Shown: positions 1 through 9,162 of the stretch, in pieces
Numbering within the stretch: position 1 is the stretch's first letter
Layout: each line of letters starts with the position of its first letter
Assembly (NCBI GenBank): GCA_942493265.1
Contig: OW818688.1
Location: forward strand, 372,001-436,000
Reading direction: 5' to 3'
Length of the DNA: 64,000 bases
DNA from: UBA12481 sp942493265
Lineage (GTDB): Bacteria; Bacteroidota; Bacteroidia; Bacteroidales; UBA12481
Made by a program: the position numbers and the translations under genes
Notes under the pieces: model-generated
What the model saw: only the letters and a program-made list of their open reading frames with translations
Told to the model about the DNA's origin: nothing
Database searches by the model: none

Positions 1-1
1 C

Positions 2-2686
2 TTTCCGATGGATACGCTGCATCTCCCGGGTTCACTGGCTGAAAACGGCAAAGGGTTTCCGGTATCGGTTAAAACCAGATGGACCGGCCAGGTGGTGGAC
101 CAATCGTGGTATACTGCCGATAAATATGAAAAGTACCGCAAGCCGGGCAATGTAAAGATCCCGTTCTGGCTGCAGCCTGATTTCTATTACGTTGGCGCTG
201 CCTGGTATCAAAGGGAAATAAAAATTCCGTCGGCCTGGAAAGGTCAGCGGATCGTGCTGACCCTTGAACGCTGCCATTGGGAATCCTCCATCTGGATAGA
301 CGGGAAATTTGCCGGCAGGCAGAACAGTCTGGCCACCCCTCATCTTTTTGATCTGACCAAACTCGCCAAACCAGGTTCCCATCTGATCACCATCCGCATA
401 GATAACCGGATGATTGTTGATGTAGGCGAAAATGCGCACAGTGTATCCGACCATACCCAGTCGAACTGGAATGGCATAGTTGGCAAGATGACCATCGAGG
501 CCCTGCCGGTGGTGAGCCTCGGAACGATAAAAATATATCCGGATATCGAAAACCACATTGTCAAGGTAGTTGGGGCCATTGAAAACAGCTCCGGCCAGCC
601 TCAGGACATTACCCTTAAAATCGTGGCAAACCCCTATGGCAAAGCCGCAACGCTCAGTCCGTTCGGATTAAAAAAAGAGATTCCCGCCGGCAGTGAAGCC
701 TTTGAACTGTATTACCCGATGGGGGAAGATTGCCAGTTATGGGATGAGTTTTCACCGAACGTATATGAAATGAAGGTGAGCTTAACGCTCGATAAAACCA
801 GGGATGTTCAGGTATCAAACATCCTTTTCGGGATGCGCGAATTTAAGGCCGAAGGTTCCCGGATGGCCATCAATGGCCGCCCCACATTCCTCCGGGGCAC
901 ACTGGAATGTGCAATCTTTCCGAAAACCGGATACCCCGCGCTGAAAGTCGAAGAGTGGCAGCGGATCTATAAGATTATCAAGGCACACGGATTAAATCAC
1001 ATGCGGTTCCACTCGTGGTGTCCGCCCGAAGCGGCTTTCATTGCAGCCGATATTGAAGGGATTTACCTGTATGTGGAATGCGGCGCCTGGACGGAAGTCG
1101 GCACCGGAAACACCTTCGATGAATGGCTTTATGCTGAAAGTGAGCGCATTGATTCGGAATATGGCAATCATCCATCGTTCGTGATGATGTCGTATGGCAA
1201 TGAACCCGGCGGCAGCAATCAGGTTGCCTTCCTCGATGAATTTGTCACCTACTGGAAAAACAAGGATAAGCGCAGGGTATACACTTCGGCTTCCGGTTGG
1301 CCTTCCGTGCCCTCCCTGGATTTTTATTGCACCCCGAACCCGCGGATACAGGGATGGGGACAAGGGCTGAACAGCATTATCAACGCTCAGTCACCTTCAA
1401 CCGCTTACGACTTCAGGGAAATCCTCACCAGGGACTTTCCCGGGAAACCGGTTGTGAGCCATGAGATCGGGCAATGGTGCGTATATCCTGATTTTAAGGA
1501 AATTCCGCAGTATTCCGGTGTTTTAAAAGCACACAATTTCGAGATATTTAAAGAAACACTCGAAGCCAACAAACTCGGGCATCTGGCCGATTCCTTCCTG
1601 CTGGCATCGGGTAAGCTTCAGGCCTTGTGTTATAAGGCTGATATTGAGGCGGCGCTGCGCACACCCGGTATGGGAGGGTTTCAGCTGCTGGATCTGCACG
1701 ACTTTCCCGGACAGGGCACCGCCCTGGTTGGGGTATTGAATCCCTTCTGGGAAGAAAAGGGATATATTACTCCCGCTGAATACAGCCTGTTCTGTAATTC
1801 AGTTGTGCCGCTTGCACGGATGGAGAAGCTCGTTTTTTCCGGTAATGAGATCTTCAAGGCAGAAATTGAAGTAGCGAATTATGGAAGTAAAAGGCTTAGT
1901 GAAGTCAGAGGACCAATCAGAATTTTGAATTCTGAAATGAAAGTTGAAATGGAGGCGGAATGGTCCGTGGATTCGGTCCCCACCGGAAGCAATACGGTGG
2001 TTGGCAAGATTGAATGGCCATTATCGGGGGTTACCAGGGCATCTAAATTTACATTGGAAGTGGCAGTTGGGGAACGGTTGAACCGGTGGGATTTCTGGGT
2101 ATATCCTAAAATTGCTGTCCCGTCGGCAAAACCTGAGATTCCGGTGTTTACATCGGTCACTCCGCAATTAAAGAAAATTCTGGAAGAGGGTGGATCGGCC
2201 ATACTGAGTCTGGGTCCGGATGGTGTGGCTCCCGAAAAAGGAGGCAGTATAGCCCTCGGATTTTCCAGCATATTCTGGAACACAGCCTGGACACGCGGTC
2301 AGGCGCCCCATACACTGGGCATCCTGTGCAACCCGAAACATCCGGGGCTAAAAGAATTTCCCACTGAATATTACAGTACGTTCCAGTGGTGGGATATTAT
2401 TTCGCAGGCCAAACCGCTGCTGCTCGACGGTCTTGACCCGGCACCCGAGCCGATTGTGCGGATCATCGACGACTGGTTCACCAACCGGAATCTCGGACTG
2501 GTTATTGAGGCAAAAGCCGGCAATGGGAAGCTTATTATCACCGGTACAGATCTCACCCGCAATCTTGACAAGCGGCTGGCTGCGAAACAGTTGTTGAGAA
2601 GCTTGAAGGAGTATGCCGGATCGGCGGCATTTCAGCCGAAAACAGGGTTGACGGTGGAGGAGGTGGAAGGGTTTGTGAGGAAGTAG
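2..2686 (+). CDS. Glycoside hydrolase family 2 protein, 5'-truncated by window edge
   Basis: The protein is a GH2 exo-glycosidase (beta-galactosidase/beta-glucuronidase type). In-window order is a jelly-roll sugar-binding domain (about residues 1-170, counting from the first in-window Met at base 8), an immunoglobulin-like domain (170-275), a TIM barrel (about 280-600) and a C-terminal extension. In the barrel, 'SYGNEPGGS' supplies the expected acid/base Glu (E399) and 'VVSHEIGQW' the expected nucleophile Glu (E486), so it should be active. The frame is open to the window edge. GH2 proteins normally have a signal peptide and more sequence before the 'LPGS' motif that appears here at residue 6, so the Met at base 8 is probably internal. 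The family is certain; the substrate cannot be told. The next gene on the same strand is 660 bp away, so any operon partners lie upstream, outside the window. Confidence 0.9.
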   Translation, partial: FPMDTLHLPGSLAENGKGFPVSVKTRWTGQVVDQSWYTADKYEKYRKPGNVKIPFWLQPDFYYVGAAWYQREIKIPSAWKGQRIVLTLERCHWESSIWIDGKFAGRQNSLATPHLFDLTKLAKPGSHLITIRIDNRMIVDVGENAHSVSDHTQSNWNGIVGKMTIEALPVVSLGTIKIYPDIENHIVKVVGAIENSSGQPQDITLKIVANPYGKAATLSPFGLKKEIPAGSEAFELYYPMGEDCQLWDEFSPNVYEMKVSLTLDKTRDVQVSNILFGMREFKAEGSRMAINGRPTFLRGTLECAIFPKTGYPALKVEEWQRIYKIIKAHGLNHMRFHSWCPPEAAFIAADIEGIYLYVECGAWTEVGTGNTFDEWLYAESERIDSEYGNHPSFVMMSYGNEPGGSNQVAFLDEFVTYWKNKDKRRVYTSASGWPSVPSLDFYCTPNPRIQGWGQGLNSIINAQSPSTAYDFREILTRDFPGKPVVSHEIGQWCVYPDFKEIPQYSGVLKAHNFEIFKETLEANKLGHLADSFLLASGKLQALCYKADIEAALRTPGMGGFQLLDLHDFPGQGTALVGVLNPFWEEKGYITPAEYSLFCNSVVPLARMEKLVFSGNEIFKAEIEVANYGSKRLSEVRGPIRILNSEMKVEMEAEWSVDSVPTGSNTVVGKIEWPLSGVTRASKFTLEVAVGERLNRWDFWVYPKIAVPSAKPEIPVFTSVTPQLKKILEEGGSAILSLGPDGVAPEKGGSIALGFSSIFWNTAWTRGQAPHTLGILCNPKHPGLKEFPTEYYSTFQWWDIISQAKPLLLDGLDPAPEPIVRIIDDWFTNRNLGLVIEAKAGNGKLIITGTDLTRNLDKRLAAKQLLRSLKEYAGSAAFQPKTGLTVEEVEGFVRK

Positions 2687-2705
2687 GAGGGTAAGGAATA
2701 TTGAA

Positions 2706-2750
2706 GTTAGAGATTCGAGGACCAATTATGAATTTTGAAATAACAGATTC
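2706..2750. repeat. Left inverted-repeat arm, four-helix-bundle element 1
   Basis: This 45-nt stretch matches the reverse complement of 3192-3236 at 38 of 45 positions. After a 10-nt interruption the match resumes (2761-2775 against the sequence just inside the right arm). The inner end overlaps the stop codon and last codons of the enclosed gene. Confidence 0.85.
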
Positions 2751-3126
2751 AGGGAGCCTGAGTTTTATTTTCTGCCTCTGGGGGTTTGGCAATACTTGCA
2801 TTTTTTAATATCGTGGCAAAAATCTTTACAAGTTCCTCTCCTTCGAGACTGAGTAATGCAATTTCCTGGTTATTCGGAAAGATTTCCTTAAAAAACAATA
2901 ACCAATAGTAACTTTCCCTGAGTTCCTTCAAAACTGCCCCGATTTTATAAATAAAATCCCGTCTGGAGCTGGCAGATTGAGCTTCGCCATAATGTGCTCC
3001 CGGCGAAGATGAAGATCGGATTAATTGATTCTTATTATCCTTAATATCTGCATTATATGGCAATTGGCTCAACGTCACAAACACCCTCGTCGAAAACCTG
3101 AGCAACCTCATCTGTAAATCGTTCAT
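2749..3126 (-). CDS. Four-helix-bundle protein (23S rRNA IVS-protein / S23 family)
   Basis: This 125-residue all-helical protein has the family hallmarks: 'RVFVTLSQLP' in helix 1, 'QLIRSSSSPGAHYGEA' at the helix 2 turn, and a 'KELRESYYWLLF' helix 3. Homologues are encoded inside intervening sequences of some 23S rRNA genes, and a related fold is the Avd accessory protein of diversity-generating retroelements. The molecular function is not established. Here it is a lone gene, not in an rRNA gene, on the strand opposite to both neighbours and bracketed by 45-nt inverted repeats. Its last codons and stop lie in the left arm. A second member of the family occurs at 57355-57738 in the same kind of setting. 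The family call is firm; the role is unknown. Confidence 0.88.
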   Translation of the reverse strand: MNDLQMRLLRFSTRVFVTLSQLPYNADIKDNKNQLIRSSSSPGAHYGEAQSASSRRDFIYKIGAVLKELRESYYWLLFFKEIFPNNQEIALLSLEGEELVKIFATILKNASIAKPPEAENKTQAP

Positions 3127-3191
3127 ATCGATACTTTTCTATTATAGATGCTAAATCCTGTACCGAATGGAAAAAACGCAGAAAATAAACT

Positions 3192-3236
3192 GACTCTGTA
3201 ATTTCAGAATTCAAAACTGGTCCTCGATTCTATAAC
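3192..3236. repeat. Right inverted-repeat arm, four-helix-bundle element 1
   Basis: This is the partner of 2706-2750 (38/45 identical as reverse complement). With the left arm it defines a 531-bp element that would fold into a long stem with the gene in the loop if transcribed. Confidence 0.85.
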
Positions 3237-3350
3237 TTTTCACTTCCATTCCAACTTCCTTCCTGATAAAAATCATACTTGCCCCACCCAATTTTTCGAT
3301 CTATGTATCGCATTTGATAATACCTTAGCCGACTTAAAACTTTTTGGAAA

Positions 3351-4670
3351 ATGGGGACATCACATTCAAAAGCCAATGCAATGCGCATTGCAGCTTTTCT
3401 GTCGGTTTTCATGCTGATCCCACTGGCAACCATTGCTGCGGGAGCGGGAACAGTGCCTTCTATCGGGCCGGTCAGGGTTGAGTTTATCCTTTTTGCAATC
3501 ACATTGATATGTGTTGCCTTGTTCCATCATAAAACCATGCAGGTGGCCCTCATCGGGTTAGCGGTAGTGCTGGCATTTAAATTCATTTTCGATCCTTCCT
3601 TTAATCTGATCGAGCATGTTGTTGGCAGTGAATCCAAGGAGGGAGAATGGCGCATACTGTTAAATCTCTTAGGGTTACTTTTCGGATTTGCGATTCTGGC
3701 CAAGCATTTTGAAGAATCCAAGGTACCGGATGTATTGCCGAATTACTTGCCGAACGGCTGGACCGGTGGACTGGTATTGCTGCTTCTTGTAATGGTATTA
3801 TCATCCTTTCTCGACAATATTGCCGCGGCCATGATCGGCGGCACCATGGCGATGGTATTATACAAAGGTAAAGTGCACCTGGGATTTCTAGCGGCCATAG
3901 TTGCTGCGAGTAATGCCGGAGGTGCAGGATCGGTTGTGGGAGATACCACCACCACACTGATGTGGATTGATGGTGTTGAGCCGGGGTGGGTATTAAAGGC
4001 ATTCATTGCCTCCGCAGCAGCCTTCCTGATTTTTGGCTTTTTCGGAGCCCGCCAGCAGCACAGGTTCCACCCGATTTCAGCTCATAATGAGGCAGGAATC
4101 AGGGTTGACAAAACAAAATTATTCATTGTTTTCCTGATCCTGGTTGGAGCCATCAGCACAAATTACCTGCTGGATTTTCCTGCAGCCGGGGTATGGATCG
4201 CCATCCTCCTGGGAGCAATAATCACGAAAACTCCGTGGCATGAGCTGAAAAATGCCTGGAAGGGCACGGTATTTCTGATGTCGCTGGTTACGATTGCTTC
4301 ACTGATGCCGGTCGACGAACTTCCACCTGCATCCTGGGTAACCTCATTCAGCTTAGGATTTATTTCTGCGGTTTTTGACAATATTCCCCTTACAAAACTT
4401 TGTCTGGAACAAGGTGGTTATGACTGGGGCATACTTGCCTATGCAGTAGGATTTGGCGGCTCGATGATCTGGTTTGGCTCATCAGCCGGTGTTGCCTTAT
4501 CGAACATGTATCCGCAGGCAAAAAACACATTGAAATATATCAAGAGCAGCTGGCATGTGGCTTTGGCCTATGTTGTCGGATTCTTTGTCATGCTCGGAAT
4601 TGCCGGCTGGCATCCGCATCCCCCGCATAAAAAATCACATGAGAGCACCATTGAAACGATAAAAGAGTAA
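3351..4670 (+). CDS. Ion-transporter superfamily permease (ArsB/NhaD/citrate-transporter type)
   Basis: This is a 439-residue polytopic membrane protein with about eleven hydrophobic segments. It has the two-fold repeat of the IT superfamily: each half carries an Asp-Asn motif in a broken helix, 'SSFLDNIAA' (D155) and 'AVFDNIPLTK' (D343). Such Asp residues bind cation or substrate in NhaD-type Na+/H+ antiporters and related anion permeases. The substrate is uncertain. The start is ambiguous: ATG 3351, or ATG 3381, which would begin directly with 'MRIAAFLSV'. Its stop is 29 bp before the first DUF47 gene, and phosphate-transport genes follow on the same strand, so co-transcription with them is likely. 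This suggests ion coupling or phosphate/anion homeostasis. Confidence 0.75.
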   Translation: MGTSHSKANAMRIAAFLSVFMLIPLATIAAGAGTVPSIGPVRVEFILFAITLICVALFHHKTMQVALIGLAVVLAFKFIFDPSFNLIEHVVGSESKEGEWRILLNLLGLLFGFAILAKHFEESKVPDVLPNYLPNGWTGGLVLLLLVMVLSSFLDNIAAAMIGGTMAMVLYKGKVHLGFLAAIVAASNAGGAGSVVGDTTTTLMWIDGVEPGWVLKAFIASAAAFLIFGFFGARQQHRFHPISAHNEAGIRVDKTKLFIVFLILVGAISTNYLLDFPAAGVWIAILLGAIITKTPWHELKNAWKGTVFLMSLVTIASLMPVDELPPASWVTSFSLGFISAVFDNIPLTKLCLEQGGYDWGILAYAVGFGGSMIWFGSSAGVALSNMYPQAKNTLKYIKSSWHVALAYVVGFFVMLGIAGWHPHPPHKKSHESTIETIKE

Positions 4671-4699
4671 CTTACTGCGTGTATTTTTTTATATAAATT

Positions 4700-5347
4700 A
4701 TGGCTAAAGGAATTATCAGGAAGCTATTGCTGCCAAAGGAAGAGAAGTTTTTTCCGATGTTTGAGGATATGGCGGAAATGATCTCGAAATCAGCGCATTT
4801 GCTGGCCAGGATTATTGACCACAACGAACCGGCACAACAGGAGGAAATCTTCCGTGAAATCAAACTTCTGGAAACAAAGGCTGACGATATTGTTCATCAG
4901 GTTTTTGACACGCTGGACAGCACCTTTATCACCCCGTTTGACCGCGAAGATATCCAGCGGCTCACCTCCAAGTTGGATGACGTACTTGATTATATCAATG
5001 CTACCAGCCAGCAGATCAAACTTTATAAACCAAAGAAACTGCTACCTCAGTTTCGCGAATTATGCCTGGTAGTAGTGAGGGGCTGTGAGCAGATCCGCAT
5101 TGCCATTATGCAGCTGCACGACCTGAAGAATCCGGGTAAAATAAACGATGCCTGTGTAAAGATCAATGAACTCGAAAATATCGCGGATGATATTTATCAC
5201 CAGCTGATATCAGAGTTATTTGAAACGGAGACTGACCCCATTGAACTCATCAAGAATAAGGAAATACTCGAAACTCTGGAAGCCACCACTGACAGGATTG
5301 AAGATGTTTCAGATGTTCTGAAAACAATCATCATTAAATCAGCATAA
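4700..5347 (+). CDS. DUF47 family (PhoU-like) phosphate transport accessory protein, copy 1
   Basis: This 215-residue helical protein is of the usual length for DUF47/PhoU-like proteins. The metal-binding E/D-x-x-x-D type motifs of the PhoU fold appear as 'EIKLLETKADDIVHQV' (first bundle) and 'KINELENIADDIYHQL' (second bundle). DUF47 proteins are usually encoded beside PiT transporters and are thought to regulate them. This gene is followed by a close paralogue and then a PiT gene. It has no signal peptide or membrane segment, so it is cytoplasmic. The start 'MAKGIIRKLLLPKEEKFF' matches the paralogue's start, which supports it. Confidence 0.9.
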   Translation: MAKGIIRKLLLPKEEKFFPMFEDMAEMISKSAHLLARIIDHNEPAQQEEIFREIKLLETKADDIVHQVFDTLDSTFITPFDREDIQRLTSKLDDVLDYINATSQQIKLYKPKKLLPQFRELCLVVVRGCEQIRIAIMQLHDLKNPGKINDACVKINELENIADDIYHQLISELFETETDPIELIKNKEILETLEATTDRIEDVSDVLKTIIIKSA

Positions 5348-5392
5348 GAAGTTACTGTTCAACCCTTTTAATCCATTAATAACAAACCTCCT

Positions 5393-6040
5393 ATGGCAAC
5401 CGGATTCATAAAAAAGATCCTCCTTCCAAAAGAAGAAAAATTCTTTCCCCTATTTGAAGGTATAGCCGATCTCGTCACCGAATCTGCTCAGATTCTGGCC
5501 AAAATTGTTGAGAGCCATCAACCTGCAGAGGAACACGACATGTTCAGGGAGATAAAAAATCTGGAAAAAAAAGCCGATGACATTGCTCATGCAGTATTTG
5601 ACGCTTTGGATACCACCTTCATTACTCCCTTTGACCGCGAAGATATTCATCAGCTCACTTCCAAGATGGATGACGTGCTCGATTTCATCAATAGCGCCAG
5701 CCAGCAGATCAAATTATACAAACCAAAGAAAATGCTGCCCCAGTTCAAGGAGATGGTAGTCATTATCATTCGCGGCTGCGAACAGATCAAGGTTGCCACA
5801 AAAGAACTTCACAATCTTAAGAAACCGGGTAAGATATCTGACGCGTGTGTTAAGATCAATGAACTGGAAAATGTGGCCGATGATATTTACCATCAGCTAC
5901 TTTCTGAATTATTTGATACTGAATCCAATGCAATTGAGCTGATCAAAAACAAGGAGATTCTGGAAACCCTTGAAATGGCAGCCGATTCCATTGAGGATGT
6001 ATCAGATATCCTAAAGACCATTATTATAAAATCCGCCTAA
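5393..6040 (+). CDS. DUF47 family (PhoU-like) phosphate transport accessory protein, copy 2
   Basis: This is the same length (215 residues) as the preceding gene and aligns without gaps at what looks like about two-thirds identity. Long identical blocks such as 'FITPFDREDI' and 'SQQIKLYKPKK' show a tandem duplication. It carries the same two acidic motifs ('EIKNLEKKADDIAHAV' and 'KINELENVADDIYHQL'). The stop is only 9 bp before the PiT gene, so the two are surely co-transcribed. Two retained, diverged copies suggest a hetero-oligomer or separate partners; this is inference. Confidence 0.9.
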   Translation: MATGFIKKILLPKEEKFFPLFEGIADLVTESAQILAKIVESHQPAEEHDMFREIKNLEKKADDIAHAVFDALDTTFITPFDREDIHQLTSKMDDVLDFINSASQQIKLYKPKKMLPQFKEMVVIIIRGCEQIKVATKELHNLKKPGKISDACVKINELENVADDIYHQLLSELFDTESNAIELIKNKEILETLEMAADSIEDVSDILKTIIIKSA

Positions 6041-6049
6041 ACTATCAGT

Positions 6050-7042
6050 ATGTCAGTTCTGGTAATAGTTATTATCATCATCGCTCTGTCATTTGACTTC
6101 CTGAATGGAATGAATGACGCTGCAAACTCCATTGCGACTGTAGTTTCCACCAAAGTCCTGACTCCGACCCAAGGAGTTGCCTGGGCGGCATTCTGGAATT
6201 TTGCCGCTGTTTTTATTTTTGGTGTGCATGTAGCAAAAACCATCGGAAAAGGGATCGTCGAATCGCACGTCATTGATGAATATGTAGTGCTGTCGGCACT
6301 GATCGGCGCCATTGTCTGGGTCTTTACCTGTACTCATTTTGGATTACCTATCAGCGTATCCCATTCACTTATAGGCGGATTGGTAGGACCTGCACTGCTG
6401 ATTGGTGGTACAAAAGTCCTGATTGCCAGTGGCCTCATTAAGGTATCCCTTTTTATTTTCCTTTCCCCGATAATCGGGTTTATTCTCGGCTATCTGATTA
6501 TGATCGCCACCATGTGGGTATTCCGAAAGCGATCGCCGCGAAATGTTGACGGAATATTCAGGGTGATGCAGCTGGTTTCTTCAGCCGTTTTCAGTTTAGG
6601 CCATGGCAGCAACGATGCTCAGAAAACCATTGGAATCATTACCATCCTGCTGTTCAGCACTGGTTATCTTACAGGTGAATTTCACGTACCCACCTGGGTA
6701 ATCTTTGCCAGCTATATTACCATCGGGGCCGGAACACTTGCCGGCGGATGGAAGGTGATCAAAACACTCGGAACTTCACTCACCCACCTGAAACCTGTTC
6801 AGGGATTCTGTGCCGAAACCGCAGGTGCCTTAACAGTTATCGGAAGTACACTCGGAGGGATTCCGGTTAGTACCACCCATACCATTACCGGTTCAATTAT
6901 GGGGGTTGGTTCAGTGAAAAGGCTCAGTGCTGTTCGCTGGGGTGTTGCCGGAAACATCATTCTTGCATGGGTCCTTACCATTCCTGCAACCATCATCATG
7001 AGTGGCGGCGCCTATCTTATCATCAAGCTTTTTGTAAAATAA
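6050..7042 (+). CDS. PiT family inorganic phosphate transporter
   Basis: This is a 330-residue inner-membrane phosphate:cation symporter of the PiT (PF01384) family, in the short form. Both family signatures are present: 'FLNGMNDAANSIAT' near the N terminus and 'LGHGSNDAQKTIGI' in the second half. 'GIPVSTTHTITGSIMGVG' near the end is the second copy of the S-T-T-H motif. It follows the DUF47 pair by 9 bp, the standard regulator-transporter arrangement. The peptidase gene begins 5 bp after its stop, so transcription probably continues. Confidence 0.93.
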   Translation: MSVLVIVIIIIALSFDFLNGMNDAANSIATVVSTKVLTPTQGVAWAAFWNFAAVFIFGVHVAKTIGKGIVESHVIDEYVVLSALIGAIVWVFTCTHFGLPISVSHSLIGGLVGPALLIGGTKVLIASGLIKVSLFIFLSPIIGFILGYLIMIATMWVFRKRSPRNVDGIFRVMQLVSSAVFSLGHGSNDAQKTIGIITILLFSTGYLTGEFHVPTWVIFASYITIGAGTLAGGWKVIKTLGTSLTHLKPVQGFCAETAGALTVIGSTLGGIPVSTTHTITGSIMGVGSVKRLSAVRWGVAGNIILAWVLTIPATIIMSGGAYLIIKLFVK

Positions 7043-7047
7043 TTATT

Positions 7048-9153
7048 ATGAAACCCAGCATTCTGCCAATCATTCTGGCTTTCGCGGGCACTTTATTCTC
7101 TTGCCAAACCAGTACAAAACCCGTTGTAATGGATAATCCGCTTCTTTCTGAATTCACCACCCCGTTTGGCGTTCCACCGTTCGAGCTGATCAAACCCCAT
7201 CACTATACCCCGGCATTTGACCAGGGAATGGAGGAGCACATGAAGGAAGTTGAGGCGGTTGCCAACAATAAGCAGGAGCCTACTTTTGAAAATACGATTG
7301 TTGCGCTCGACAAAAGCGGCGAACTTCTTGCCAAAGTTTCCAGAGTATTTTTTGGATTGGCCGAGGCCAATACCAACGATTCTATTCAGCAGATACAGGT
7401 GGATATCTCCCCGAAACTATCCGCACATAGCGATGCCATCAGCTTAAATCCCAAACTTTTCAGCCGGATTAAGGCGGTGCACGAAAATCAGGGAAAATTT
7501 AATCTCGATGCCACTCAAACCTACATTCTCGAAAACCTGTATAAAGGGTTTGTCCGTAATGGAGCCAATCTCAGTCCCGAAAAACAGGAACAACTAAAGA
7601 AACTGAACTCCGAATTATCCATTCTTACCGTTCAGTTCGACCAGAATGTCATGTCGGAAACCAATGATTTTAAACTGGTTATAGAGAATAAAAAAGATCT
7701 TGCAGGATTACCTGAAGGTTCGGTTGCAGGAGCCGCTGAAGCTGCCAAGGCTGCCGGGATGGACGGCAAATGGCTGTTTACCGCAACCCGTCCAAGCATG
7801 ACCCCTTTCCTGCAATATGCAGAAAACCGCGAACTCCGGATCAAGTTGTACGACGGTTATCTCAACCGCGGAAATAACGGCAATGATAAGGACAACAATA
7901 AGATCCTGGCTAAAATTATCAGTCTGAGGGCTCAGCGCGCCCAGCTCCTGGGCTACAAAACCCATGCGCACATTGTGCTGGAACCCCGCATGGCAAAGGT
8001 TCCTGAAAACGTATTTGCGCTGCTCGACAAGATTTGGGCGGCTGCTATTCCGGCGGCCACGCGCGACCGCGAGGAAATGCAGAAAATTATTGACCAGGAG
8101 GGTGGAAAATTCAAACTCAACAGCAGCGACTGGTGGTATTATGCTGAAAAATTGCGCAAGGCCAAGTACGATATGGATGAAAACGAATTGCGCCCCTATT
8201 TCAAAATGGAAAACGTGAGGGACGGCGCATTTGATGTGGCCAATAAGCTGTATGGGATAACTTTCACCGAAATCAGGGAAATTCCAAAGCCTCATGCTGA
8301 AGCAATGGCTTATGAGGTTAAGGAGGCTGATGGCTCTCATATCGGAATCCTGTACATGGATCTGTATCCCCGTTCCAGCAAGCAACAGGGTGCCTGGTGC
8401 GGAGGATATCGTGAACATTGGGTAAAAGACGGAAAGGAGATCACCCCGGTGGTTACCATGGTGGGCAACTTTACCCGGCCGGTGGGTGATCAACCGGCTT
8501 TGATCAGTCTGGATGAAGCCCGCACGCATTTTCATGAATTCGGGCATGCGCTGGAGGGACTTTTTGCGAGCAATACCCTGAGCACGACTTTTATCGCCCA
8601 GGACTTCGTTGAATTACCCAGTCAGATCATGGAACACTGGTGCACCGAACCGGAAGTGATGAAAACCTATGCCAAACATTATCAAACGGGCGTACCGATT
8701 CCGGATGAGCTGATCACCAAGATGAACAAAACAAGCTACTTCAACCAGGGCTTCGTTTCTACCGAATTTCTGGCAGCCTGTTATCTCGATATGGCATTCC
8801 ACAGTCAAACCGATACCGCATTGCTCGATATCAGCAAGTTTGAAAAGGATTTCATGACCGGCAAAGGTCTGATCCCTGAAATCCATCCCCGCTACCGCAG
8901 CACCTATTTTATCCACATTACCGGCGGGTATGATGCCGGTTATTATAGTTATGAATGGGCAGCCGTGCTGGATAATGATGCTTTCGAAGCCTTTAAGGAA
9001 AAAGGTTTGTTCGACCCCGCTACCGCCAAGTCTTTCCGGGATAATATTTTATCCAAAGACGGCACCGTGGATCCAAATCAGATGTTTATCAATTTCCGTG
9101 GACGTCAGCCTGATATAACGCCTCTGATGCGCAACAGGGGATTTATCAATTAA
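7048..9153 (+). CDS. dcp: M3 family zinc metallopeptidase lipoprotein (peptidyl-dipeptidase Dcp-like)
   Basis: This 701-residue protein belongs to peptidase family M3, which removes C-terminal dipeptides or cleaves oligopeptides. The zinc site 'FHEFGHALEG' gives H496, E497 and H500, with the usual helical C-terminal half. The chosen ATG at 7048 yields a lipoprotein signal, 'LAFAGTLFSCQT', with the lipobox Cys. A longer frame from 6967 uses a non-ATG codon, lies within the PiT gene and would destroy the signal peptide, so it is rejected. The lipid anchor suggests periplasmic or outer-membrane peptide processing. It sits 5 bp after pit and 9 bp before the kinase gene. The functional link to phosphate transport is unclear. 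Confidence 0.92.
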   Translation: MKPSILPIILAFAGTLFSCQTSTKPVVMDNPLLSEFTTPFGVPPFELIKPHHYTPAFDQGMEEHMKEVEAVANNKQEPTFENTIVALDKSGELLAKVSRVFFGLAEANTNDSIQQIQVDISPKLSAHSDAISLNPKLFSRIKAVHENQGKFNLDATQTYILENLYKGFVRNGANLSPEKQEQLKKLNSELSILTVQFDQNVMSETNDFKLVIENKKDLAGLPEGSVAGAAEAAKAAGMDGKWLFTATRPSMTPFLQYAENRELRIKLYDGYLNRGNNGNDKDNNKILAKIISLRAQRAQLLGYKTHAHIVLEPRMAKVPENVFALLDKIWAAAIPAATRDREEMQKIIDQEGGKFKLNSSDWWYYAEKLRKAKYDMDENELRPYFKMENVRDGAFDVANKLYGITFTEIREIPKPHAEAMAYEVKEADGSHIGILYMDLYPRSSKQQGAWCGGYREHWVKDGKEITPVVTMVGNFTRPVGDQPALISLDEARTHFHEFGHALEGLFASNTLSTTFIAQDFVELPSQIMEHWCTEPEVMKTYAKHYQTGVPIPDELITKMNKTSYFNQGFVSTEFLAACYLDMAFHSQTDTALLDISKFEKDFMTGKGLIPEIHPRYRSTYFIHITGGYDAGYYSYEWAAVLDNDAFEAFKEKGLFDPATAKSFRDNILSKDGTVDPNQMFINFRGRQPDITPLMRNRGFIN

Positions 9154-9162
9154 GCCGGTTCC

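Noticed and set aside
2749..3126. Four-helix-bundle gene as a diversity-generating retroelement Avd gene
   Set aside because: No reverse transcriptase, template repeat or variable repeat is present near either four-helix-bundle gene.
6967..7047. Upstream extension of the M3 peptidase into the PiT gene
   Set aside because: It uses a non-ATG codon, overlaps PiT coding sequence and removes the clear lipoprotein signal beginning at ATG 7048.
7708..8547. 279-codon minus-strand open frame
   Set aside because: Antisense shadow of the M3 peptidase.
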